Shown piece by piece: positions 1 through 4,668 of a stretch of 11,240 bases of DNA. This DNA comes from VMGX01 sp041658885 (GTDB taxonomy: Bacteria; Patescibacteriota; Minisyncoccia; Phycocordibacterales; 21-14-all-36-13). The DNA lies in the NCBI GenBank assembly GCA_041658885.1, contig JBAZZJ010000010.1, positions 1-11,240 of the forward strand, given 5' to 3'. Position numbers and translations under genes: made by a program. The notes under the pieces were generated by a model, which was given only the letters and a program-made list of their open reading frames with translations, ran no database searches and had not been told where the DNA came from. The stretch's first letter is position 1, and the number at the start of each line of letters is the position of its first letter.

Positions 1-256
1 TTTGTTATAACATTATTTTTCGTACAAAAAACCCTTTGTAATTTTTTAGATAATACACCAAAAAACAACGTCCTAAATTTATTTGAAACGAAATTTAGTG
101 TGTGGGTAAACCCCGACACTAATTTTCGTTTTGTTATAACATTATTTTTCGTACAAAAAACCCTTTGTAATTTTTTAGATAATACACCAAAAAACAACGT
201 CCTAAATTTATTTGAAACGAAATTTAGTGTGTGGGTAAACCCCGACACTAATTTTC
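1..256. repeat. 129-base tandem repeat, two near-identical copies, possibly more to the left
   Basis: Bases 1-127 recur unchanged at 130-256; the first difference is base 128 (g) against 257 (t). A third, strongly diverged unit follows at about 259-372 and keeps mainly the stretch gtgtgtgggtaaa. The period is exactly 43 codons. The array touches the window edge, so the copy number is unknown. Identity between two copies beside a decayed third points to recent duplication or gene conversion. Confidence 0.95.
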
Positions 257-407
257 TTTTTGTTCTAAACATATTATTTGAGAAAACAAAACTATTTATT
301 TTTTTAGAAAATAGGGAATCAAACCACTTTTCAAACTTGTTTAAAAAGAAAATTGGTGTGTGGGTAAATCCTCTTTTTTTGACTTTATGATTTGGTAATT
401 TCAACAT
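1..407 (-). CDS. Partial repeat protein with reiterated prepilin-like GFT motifs, coupled to pilD
   Basis: This open frame starts with ATG at 407-405, directly after the pilD stop TAA (410-408), and stays open for 135 codons to the window edge. It begins MLKLPNHKVKKRGFTHTP, a short basic leader followed by Gly-Phe-Thr, like the class III prepilin cleavage context seen in the pilin of this window (KKNKGFTLIE). It then consists of 43-residue units that each start GFTHT and end TKRKLVS. The first unit is diverged. The next two are identical over 127 bases. Positions kept between diverged and identical units are GFTHT, NKF, SKK, NN and TKRKLVS. No hydrophobic pilin helix is visible inside the window; it could lie beyond the left edge. 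Zero spacing suggests translational coupling to pilD. I do not recognise the family. The plus-strand frame is also open here, because the 129-base period is a multiple of three, so coding on either strand is not proven. Confidence 0.55.
   Translation of the reverse strand, partial: MLKLPNHKVKKRGFTHTPIFFLNKFEKWFDSLFSKKINSFVFSNNMFRTKRKLVSGFTHTLNFVSNKFRTLFFGVLSKKLQRVFCTKNNVITKRKLVSGFTHTLNFVSNKFRTLFFGVLSKKLQRVFCTKNNVIT
91..126. repeat. Long imperfect hairpin within each tandem-repeat unit (copies at 91-126 and 220-255)
   Basis: The left arm 91-106 pairs with 111-126 around the loop TAAA. Thirteen of 16 positions pair; the mismatches are at 103/114, 102/115 and 94/123. The identical copy lies at 220-255. 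On the minus strand this self-complementary stretch encodes the conserved LVSGFTHTL core. The diverged third unit does not keep the hairpin. Confidence 0.8.
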
Positions 408-1193
408 TTAAAATAAATTTAATCCTGTAAAAAATACTATAAGGAATCCAAGAATTATGAACGGAGCAAACGGAACCTCGCTCTTCATTGTAAGTTTTTT
501 TCCTTCTAAACTCAATTTATTGCTGTTTAAAATTTTGCTTATACAAATAACCAACAAACTAATAACTGCGCCAATCCAAAAAGCTAATGCGAGAGCTGAA
601 AAACCTTTTGATATTCCCAACAAAAATCCTATACCTAAAGAAAGTTTACCATCACCTAATCCCATCCATTTCCCATTAGAAACTAGCCATAAAAAGAAAA
701 AAGGTAGGGCAATAATAAAACCAGATAAAAAAGAAACGAGGTTCGGAGTATGAAAAATTATTTCCTTTAAATCAACAAAAATATATAAAAACGAAAAAAA
801 GATAAACAAAAAAACAACACCGTCTGGAATAATCTTATGTTTTAAATCATAAGCAAGAATTATTAAAAGAAGAGAAAAAATAAAAATAAAATAAAATGTT
901 TGAAGAGAGAGACTAAATTTCAAAAAAAGAAAAAGAGTTAAAAAAGCCATTCCTACTTCCATAATGAAATCTTGGAGCGATATTTTACTTTTACACTTAG
1001 AACATTTTCCTCTTAAAAAAATGAAACTAAAAAATGGTATAAGTTCTAAAAAGTGAAGTGTTTTGCCACAAGAAAAACATCTTGAGCGACCATCAATACC
1101 AATACCTGTGTTATACCTAACAGCTATAACATTTATAAAACTTCCAAGTATTCCTCCGAATATGAAAAACAACGTTGATAAAAGATAATTCAT
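408..1193 (-). CDS. pilD: Prepilin peptidase / N-methyltransferase PilD
   Basis: This membrane aspartyl protease cleaves class III prepilin leaders after Gly and N-methylates the new N-terminus. It has 261 residues, usual for the family. Visible marks are GSFINV at residues 17-22 in the first membrane segment, a zinc-type pair of CxxC motifs in the cytoplasmic loop (Cys39, 42, 64, 67), the first catalytic Asp in YDLKHKIIPD (Asp116), and the second in GLGDGK (Asp181). A late PFAPF motif is also typical. About seven or eight hydrophobic segments follow one another. The ATG at 1193 follows GGGGTGA at 1209-1203, which may serve as ribosome binding site and belongs to the folded repeat upstream. 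The gene lies downstream of the pilin and directly abuts the repeat-protein gene at its 3' end. Its substrate is presumably the pilin at 1367-1807. Confidence 0.95.
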   Translation of the reverse strand: MNYLLSTLFFIFGGILGSFINVIAVRYNTGIGIDGRSRCFSCGKTLHFLELIPFFSFIFLRGKCSKCKSKISLQDFIMEVGMAFLTLFLFLKFSLSLQTFYFIFIFSLLLIILAYDLKHKIIPDGVVFLFIFFSFLYIFVDLKEIIFHTPNLVSFLSGFIIALPFFFLWLVSNGKWMGLGDGKLSLGIGFLLGISKGFSALALAFWIGAVISLLVICISKILNSNKLSLEGKKLTMKSEVPFAPFIILGFLIVFFTGLNLF

Positions 1194-1205
1194 GAATTTA
1201 ATTCA

Positions 1206-1308
1206 CCCCGTGAAATAAAAATCTCTAACCCGTGGAATATTTTGATAAATCAAAATATTCCACGTGGCGAAGATTTTATGATGCTAAGAAAGCATCATAT
1301 TTCACAGG
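1206..1308 (-). repeat. Three-way-junction repeat element TWJ-1, in the pilin-pilD gap
   Basis: The outer stem is 1210-1216 with 1299-1305 (GTGAAAT / ATTTCAC), extended by CC/GG at 1207-1208 and 1307-1308 past one mismatch that is a G-T wobble on the minus strand. Inside are two arms. Arm one is 1278-1298, ATGATGCT / AGCATCAT with loop AAGAA. Arm two is 1218-1277: seven pairs (1218-1224 with 1271-1277), an internal loop, then a perfect palindromic stem 1231-1246 with 1249-1264. At most one base (1217) is unpaired at the junction. On the minus strand the 3' end reads ATTTCACGGGGTGAAT, matching TWJ-3 at 15 of 16 bases. The element fills the probable pilD leader. Confidence 0.8.
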
Positions 1309-1312
1309 ATAA

Positions 1313-1318
1313 ATTATA
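1313..1318 (-). promoter_or_regulatory. Possible pilD promoter -10 box
   Basis: The minus strand carries TATAAT just after the pilin terminator. The predicted start near 1306 would place the whole TWJ-1 fold in the pilD 5' leader. No good -35 hexamer is seen; that position falls inside the terminator hairpin. This is a weak prediction. Confidence 0.35.
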
Positions 1319-1322
1319 CAAC

Positions 1323-1352
1323 AAAAAACTCCGCTTTTAAACGGAGTTTTTT
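1323..1352 (-). terminator. Bidirectional intrinsic terminator after the pilin gene
   Basis: AAAAAACTCCG (1323-1333) and CGGAGTTTTTT (1342-1352) form a perfect 11-pair stem with an 8-base loop. Both strands end in a T run. It begins 14 bases after the pilin stop codon. It should separate abundant pilin mRNA from pilD. Confidence 0.9.
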
Positions 1353-1366
1353 ATTTCTTTCAAGAA

Positions 1367-1807
1367 TCATGGCTTAACATCATAAAGAGGATCCGCTCCT
1401 GCAAAATCTGTTCCACCGCCAGTACATGCCGTACCTACTAATGCATCAACGTCTGCATCAAGTGCTTGATGAGTTCCATCTTCCAACGTTGCACCTAGGT
1501 GGTAACTTGAACATGTTGTCCCTGAACCCAAGGCTACATAACTATAGACTGCATTACTTTGTGGATCTACTGGGATTACAGGTATAAAGCTTGGTGCCAA
1601 CGCGCTCAAAGCTGTAGGGTAATTTGCGTTTGAGTCAAAATATAACTCAAGAGCCAACTGAACTTGTTTTATATCTGCTATTCTTCTTGCATCTCGTGAT
1701 TTTTGTCTAGCGCTATTTAGCGATGCTAAAACAACCGAAGACAAAATACCGATTATTGCAATTACGACTAGGAGTTCAATAAGTGTAAAACCTTTATTTT
1801 TTTTCAT
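1367..1807 (-). CDS. Type IV pilin / prepilin-like protein
   Basis: This is the probable structural subunit of the pilus. The class III leader is MKKNKG followed by FTLIELLVVIAIIGILSS, with Gly at -1, Phe at +1 and Glu at +5, and one hydrophobic N-terminal helix. The C-terminal half has two cysteines (TTCSS and TACTG) that could form a disulfide, the motif YHLGATLE, and the ending FAGADPLYDV, which I know from CPR pilins. I chose ATG at 1807, giving 146 residues; a TTG at 1849 would add 14 residues and make an unusually long leader. No clear ribosome binding site is seen. GC content is higher than in the neighbours, as expected for a highly expressed gene. It has its own promoter and terminator and lies next to the gene for its peptidase. 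It could be a minor pilin if the main one lies elsewhere. Confidence 0.9.
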   Translation of the reverse strand: MKKNKGFTLIELLVVIAIIGILSSVVLASLNSARQKSRDARRIADIKQVQLALELYFDSNANYPTALSALAPSFIPVIPVDPQSNAVYSYVALGSGTTCSSYHLGATLEDGTHQALDADVDALVGTACTGGGTDFAGADPLYDVKP

Positions 1808-1825
1808 ATTTTTAATACTGAAAAT

Positions 1826-1944
1826 TACTAAATATTTAGTATGCGACAAATCGCATAACCCATGAAATATTGCTGTTAATTAGAAATATATTTCTGGGCA
1901 ACACATCAATAAATATAAGAGTTAATTCGACCTTATCTCTTATA
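1826..1944 (-). promoter_or_regulatory. Hairpin-rich 5' leader of the pilin mRNA
   Basis: Four consecutive self-complementary segments lie between the predicted start and the pilin ATG. They are ATAAGAG/CTCTTAT at 1915-1921 and 1937-1943, an 11-pair stem with one bulge over 1859-1898, TATGCGA/TCGCATA at 1840-1846 and 1851-1857, and the perfect palindrome TACTAAATATTTAGTA at 1826-1841, which overlaps the previous one. The last two cannot fully form together. The leader would be about 140 nucleotides. A role in mRNA stability or translation control is inference. Confidence 0.5.
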
Positions 1945-1956
1945 GTTATATTCGTA

Positions 1957-1986
1957 TTTATATTATAGACCATAAGATATGGTCAA
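1957..1986 (-). promoter_or_regulatory. Pilin promoter
   Basis: On the minus strand TTGACC (1986-1981) and TATAAA (1962-1957) are 18 bases apart; an alternative -10 TATAAT at 1967-1962 is only 13 away. A short stem GACCATA/TATGGTC (1968-1974 with 1978-1984) lies in the spacer and overlaps the -35, so it might also be a binding site. Start is expected near 1950. Confidence 0.6.
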
Positions 1987-2006
1987 AAAAGAAGCCTTGT
2001 GGATAA

Positions 2007-2116
2007 CCCCATTAGAAGTTCATTAAGACTAAGGGCTTTTTTAGATTGTTTAAGCGAATCCGCCTAACGGCTTCCTTGTCTATTAATCTGATTTTAGTAC
2101 TCAACTTCTAACGGGG
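2007..2116 (-). repeat. Repeat A, inverted-repeat element in the pilin/hicBA divergent region
   Basis: Ends CCCCATTAGAAGTT (2007-2020) and AACTTCTAACGGGG (2103-2116) pair at 13 of 14 positions, with the odd pair a G-T wobble on the minus strand. A second stem, GACTAA with TTAGTAC (one bulge), lies inside. The centre carries GCCTAACGGC, a small hairpin. The same ends and centre recur at 10974-11102 (repeat B). It begins about 20 bases upstream of the pilin -35 box. Confidence 0.75.
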
Positions 2117-2127
2117 CAGGCCTTTAT

Positions 2128-2181
2128 CCTGTTAAATTCTGCGAAGCAGAAATTTTGTTTTGGACAAAATTATTTAACAGG
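2128..2181 (+). repeat. Three-way-junction repeat element TWJ-2
   Basis: The outer stem CCTGTTAAAT (2128-2137) pairs perfectly with ATTTAACAGG (2172-2181). Inside, TCTGC-GAA-GCAGA (2138-2150) is followed at once by AATTTTGT-TTTGG-ACAAAATT (2151-2171). All bases except the two loops are paired and the junction has no unpaired base. It directly follows repeat A and is flanked by GGGGC (2113-2117) and GGGC (2180-2183). Relative to repeat B it looks like an insertion. Confidence 0.85.
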
Positions 2182-2251
2182 GCCAGTTAATCAACTAAAA
2201 AACAATAAAACAGAAAAGGTCGCCTATTTTAAACAAACATTAAAAATTTTG

Positions 2252-2279
2252 TTGACATCAATTAAAATAAGAATATAAT
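2252..2279 (+). promoter_or_regulatory. Consensus promoter of hicBA
   Basis: TTGACA at 2252-2257 and TATAAT at 2274-2279 are both perfect sigma70-type hexamers, 16 bases apart. The start of transcription is expected near 2286, only about two bases before the hicB ATG, so the mRNA is probably leaderless or nearly so. Confidence 0.8.
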
Positions 2280-2287
2280 ATTTGTAT

Positions 2288-2509
2288 ATGTCCAGACAAT
2301 TTACAGCTATATATAAAAAAAGTGGGAAGTGGTACTTGGGATGGATTGAAGAAATCCCCGGAGTAAATACTCAAGGAAAAACTCTGAAAGAGGTAAAAGA
2401 AAACTTAAAAGAGGCGCTCTTGTTAGTGCTTGAAACCAATAATTTAATTTATAAGAAAGAACTTTCTAATGGCAAAGTCATTAGGGAACTACTTCGTGTT
2501 TCTTTGTAA
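2288..2509 (+). CDS. hicB: HicB-family antitoxin (short form)
   Basis: HicB binds and blocks the HicA RNase. The 73-residue protein has the HicB core: an aromatic-rich first strand (FTAIYKKSGKWYLGWIEEIPGV), then TQGKTLKEVKENLKEALLLVLE, matching the family pattern PG..T.G.T..E...N..EA. Family members of about 110-150 residues carry a C-terminal helix-turn-helix or ribbon-helix-helix domain for autorepression; nothing of that kind is left here. ATG at 2288 is preferred over the in-frame TTG at 2282. Two bases separate its stop from hicA, so the two are co-translated. The order antitoxin then toxin is the reverse of the E. coli hicAB order but common elsewhere. Confidence 0.88.
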   Translation: MSRQFTAIYKKSGKWYLGWIEEIPGVNTQGKTLKEVKENLKEALLLVLETNNLIYKKELSNGKVIRELLRVSL

Positions 2510-2511
2510 AA

Positions 2512-2715
2512 ATGAGAAAAACCGATTTAATAAAATATCTACAAAAATACGGATGTGTTTTTGTAAGGGAAGGCGCAAAACACAGCGTCTTTTTTAATCC
2601 ACTACTTAAGAGAATTTCAACAATTCCAAGACATACTGAGATTAACAAACATTTGGCTGAAAAAATATGCAAAGATTTGGGTGTCCAAATAGATTTCAAA
2701 AAAAGAAAAAAATAG
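2512..2715 (+). CDS. hicA: HicA-family mRNA interferase toxin
   Basis: HicA toxins cleave mRNA independently of ribosomes using a double-stranded-RNA-binding-like fold with one catalytic histidine. This 67-residue protein shows the full pattern: KTDLIKYLQKYGCVFVREG, then AKHSVF with the probable catalytic His24, then STIPRHTEINKHLAEKICKDLG. Length and motif order are normal, so it is probably intact. It ends in a lysine-rich tail. Its partner hicB lies two bases upstream. The pair sits between two pilus transcription units and may be a stabilising or defence module acquired separately. Confidence 0.9.
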   Translation: MRKTDLIKYLQKYGCVFVREGAKHSVFFNPLLKRISTIPRHTEINKHLAEKICKDLGVQIDFKKRKK

Positions 2716-2720
2716 TATCA

Positions 2721-2741
2721 CTTGGCTATTCGAAAGCCGAG
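2721..2741 (+). terminator. Possible terminator of hicBA
   Basis: CTTGGCT (2721-2727) pairs with AGCCGAG (2735-2741), including one G-T wobble, with a 7-base loop. The T-rich stretch that follows is interrupted (TTAAGTTCTGGTTTTT), so termination may be weak. Confidence 0.45.
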
Positions 2742-2782
2742 TTAAGTTCTGGTTTTTAGTGAAAACAATAAAACCATAAAAA

Positions 2783-2820
2783 CAAAAGAAACAGAAAAGG
2801 CCACGTATAAACGCGACCTT
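2783..2820 (-). terminator. Probable terminator of the 101-residue minus-strand gene
   Basis: On the minus strand AAGGTCGCG (2820-2812) pairs with CGTGGCCTT (2805-2797) through nine pairs, two of them G-U, around a 6-base loop. TTCTGTTTCTTTTG follows. On the plus strand the wobbles become mismatches, so the structure points to minus-strand use. It lies 130 bases after the gene's stop. A related tail (CCTTTTCTGTTT on the minus strand) occurs near 2208-2219, upstream of hicBA. Confidence 0.6.
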
Positions 2821-2951
2821 ATGAACTTTTGTTTGGTTAATGTTCGCTCACCAAGCGTCGAGGCACTACCCCTCAATTTATATCTCCAGTTTTATGACAT
2901 GGAGTTGGTCAATCTTGGGTCCACTTGGTTGCTGTGCGTTGGTATTTAGCG

Positions 2952-3257
2952 TTAAGTCAAATTTAATTCAGGTTTCTCTAAATATCTAAATACAAGCGTT
3001 TCACCAAGATCGCTCTGCATATCAAGGAACTCAGCAAATATGATAGTTCCATATTCGCATGTGTCGACCTGAAACGCATTTCCATAGACGAGGAATCCGC
3101 CTCCAAATCCCATTTCGCGCTTATTTCGATCTTCAGTGTATAACCGCAAAAACGCATTCTGTTCGGGTGTAACTTCCTCCAGCAGGTTCTTGTACTTCTC
3201 AAATAGTGTATCCCGCTCTGATGATACAAAATCAAGTTTTACTATCATCGAATTCAT
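2952..3257 (-). CDS. Hypothetical protein, 101 residues, unrecognised
   Basis: I do not recognise this protein. It is soluble and acidic, without membrane segments. The N-terminal half is helix-like and charged (SSERDTLFEKYKNLLEEVTPEQ), and a glycine-rich turn (MGFGGGFLVYG) precedes strands rich in aromatic residues. The case for a real gene is good: the ATG follows GAGGT at a spacing of about five bases, one of the few Shine-Dalgarno sites in the window; a strong promoter lies upstream; a terminator lies downstream. Base composition is visibly less AT-rich than the pilus genes around it, which suggests transfer from elsewhere or a separate module with hicBA. A second minus-strand frame at 2978-3235 overlaps it but lacks such signals. 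Confidence 0.65.
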   Translation of the reverse strand: MNSMIVKLDFVSSERDTLFEKYKNLLEEVTPEQNAFLRLYTEDRNKREMGFGGGFLVYGNAFQVDTCEYGTIIFAEFLDMQSDLGETLVFRYLEKPELNLT

Positions 3258-3291
3258 AACGACCTCAAATTATTTGGTATTTAATTTTACA

Positions 3292-3332
3292 ATTCTACAT
3301 GTAGAATATCACATTACGACACGGGTTGTCAA
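3292..3332 (-). promoter_or_regulatory. Promoter with palindromic operator-like site
   Basis: On the minus strand TTGACA (3332-3327) and TATTCT (3308-3303) are 18 bases apart, and TGA before the -10 gives an extended -10. The perfect 16-base palindrome ATTCTACATGTAGAAT (3292-3307) covers most of the -10 and the expected start near 3296. That is the classic position of a repressor operator. I cannot name the regulator. The transcript would carry a leader of about 38 bases. Confidence 0.7.
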
Positions 3333-3342
3333 TATCTAAATC

Positions 3343-3370
3343 AAAAAACCGCTCTGTTGAGCGGTTTTTT
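3343..3370 (-). terminator. Bidirectional terminator at the end of the pilus cluster
   Basis: AAAAAACCGCTC (3343-3354) and GAGCGGTTTTTT (3359-3370) form a perfect 12-pair stem with the tetraloop TGTT. Both strands end in six T. On the minus strand it closes the pilM-to-pilC cluster and shields the promoter that starts just beyond it. Confidence 0.92.
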
Positions 3371-3378
3371 ATATTGTG

Positions 3379-3410
3379 TCCGCATTTGCCCCGCCATGGC
3401 GGGGTGAATC
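3379..3410 (+). repeat. Minimal palindromic repeat sharing flanks with TWJ-3
   Basis: The perfect palindrome CCCCGCCATGGCGGGG (3389-3404) is preceded by TCCGCATTTG and followed by TGAATC. At 9724-9793 the same flanks (TCCGCGCTTG and TGAATC) bracket TWJ-3. It thus looks like the same element with its two arms replaced by a short palindrome. Beyond TGAATC, the unit GTCCGC recurs at 3419-3424 and 3429-3434 and runs up to the pilC stop codon. Confidence 0.7.
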
Positions 3411-3437
3411 CGCGTCCAGTCCGCATAAGTCCGCGTT

Positions 3438-4643
3438 TTATACCCCTGCTGAAATATTATAAATTGGAATCAAAACAGAAGCTAAAAGTAGCCCAACTCC
3501 TACGGCCAGTAAAACAATCATTATAGGCTCAATTAAACTCACTAAAGTATCAACCGCGTTTGTCACTTCTCTCCTATAAAAATTTGAAAGTGTTTTTAAA
3601 ATACTTCCTAATTCCCCAGTTTCTTCTCCTACTCTCATCATTTGAACCATAATATTTGGGATTTCTTCATTATTTGAAAAAGATTCCGACACTGGTTTGC
3701 CTGCCTTTATTTTTTCAGCCGCATTTTTAATTATGTTCTCATAAACTTTATTTCCAACAACAGAAGCGGTGACTTCTATCGCTCTAACCATTGAAATCCC
3801 GCTTATTAACATTGTATGCATATTGTCAGCTATTCTTGATAAATATAATTTTTTATACAAACTTCCGACAAAAGGTATTGATATTTTTAATTTGGACACA
3901 TAAAGTTTTCCTCCTTCTGTTTTTGTATACTTCCAAAAGAAAAATGCGCCAACTATTAAAAGGATTAGAAAAAATATCCCGTAATCAACCAAAAAATTAC
4001 TTATTCCAACAACCACTCTCGTATATACTGGCATTTTTTGTCCTGATTCTGTAATAATAGAGCTAATTCTCGGAATAACCGTTGTGAGCATTAAAACCAT
4101 AACTGTCACAAATGTAAAAACTATAAATGCAGGATACACGAGTGCATTTTTTGCCTTAGATGCAAGTTCGTAAGATCTATCCAAATAATCTGCGAGGTAA
4201 GAAAATGTTTCTTCAAGTTTACCGGATTCTTCACCAGAACGAACCATATTTATATAAAAATCAGAAAATACGTCTGGATGTTTCTCCATCGATTTTGAAA
4301 CAGAATTTCCTGCTTTTAAGTCAGAAGATATCTGCGCCAATTTATCTCTTAAAACTTTATTCTCGGTTTCACTAGCTAAAAGTGTAAATATTTTGAGAGC
4401 CGAAACTTGTGCATCAAAAAGAGTCGCTATCTGACGAGATAATATAACTACATCTTTATTAGAAACTTTATCAAAAAAAGATATTTTCTTTTCAAAAAAA
4501 GGCAGATCTTCAGCGTCTTCTACTGATACAACAACAAAACCTCTTCTTTGAAGAGACGTTATTGCTACGTCGGTGTTTATTGCATCTATTTCACCTGTCT
4601 TTTGAACACCTTCTTTGTCTAATACTTTGTATTTAAATAACAT
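3438..4643 (-). CDS. pilC: Type IV pilus platform protein PilC (GspF family)
   Basis: PilC is the inner-membrane platform on which the PilB and PilT motors act. The 401-residue length is normal. Two GspF domains are visible, at about residues 66-190 and 270-392, each with the repeated motif SGEESGKLEETF (136-147) and VGEETGELGSIL (338-349). Membrane segments lie at about 170-190, 221-238 and 371-394. The N-terminal part (VLDKEGVQKTGEIDA) is the usual small beta domain. The start ATG lies 25 bases after the pilT stop, with no clear ribosome binding site. It is the last gene of the cluster and is followed by a terminator. Confidence 0.95.
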   Translation of the reverse strand: MLFKYKVLDKEGVQKTGEIDAINTDVAITSLQRRGFVVVSVEDAEDLPFFEKKISFFDKVSNKDVVILSRQIATLFDAQVSALKIFTLLASETENKVLRDKLAQISSDLKAGNSVSKSMEKHPDVFSDFYINMVRSGEESGKLEETFSYLADYLDRSYELASKAKNALVYPAFIVFTFVTVMVLMLTTVIPRISSIITESGQKMPVYTRVVVGISNFLVDYGIFFLILLIVGAFFFWKYTKTEGGKLYVSKLKISIPFVGSLYKKLYLSRIADNMHTMLISGISMVRAIEVTASVVGNKVYENIIKNAAEKIKAGKPVSESFSNNEEIPNIMVQMMRVGEETGELGSILKTLSNFYRREVTNAVDTLVSLIEPIMIVLLAVGVGLLLASVLIPIYNISAGV

Positions 4644-4668
4644 GATTGATTTTTAATTTTGGAATTTT

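Noticed and set aside
1..372. CRISPR array
   Set aside because: The units are adjacent and wholly identical over 127 bases, with no variable spacers and no cas genes.
100..390. Plus-strand open frame of 96 codons over the tandem repeat
   Set aside because: It is open because the period is a multiple of three. The minus-strand frame has an ATG directly after pilD, a plausible basic leader, and better conservation between diverged units.
457..753. Plus-strand frame inside pilD
   Set aside because: It is antisense to a well-marked prepilin peptidase and shows no motifs or start signals.
1808..1849. Longer pilin start at TTG 1849
   Set aside because: It would give a leader of about 20 residues before the cleavage Gly and uses a rare start; ATG at 1807 gives a normal class III leader.
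1206..2181. Retron or riboswitch as explanation of the folded elements
   Set aside because: No reverse transcriptase is in the window, and the arms do not match any riboswitch core I know. The loops and arm sequences are not conserved between copies, as a ligand pocket would be.
2822..2951. tRNA or other RNA gene in the less AT-rich stretch after the 101-residue gene
   Set aside because: No TTCGANTC-type arm or cloverleaf could be assembled. Only a weak CTCCA/TGGAG stem is seen.
2978..3235. Alternative minus-strand frame of 85 codons
   Set aside because: It overlaps the 101-residue gene in another frame and has neither the Shine-Dalgarno nor the promoter spacing of that gene.
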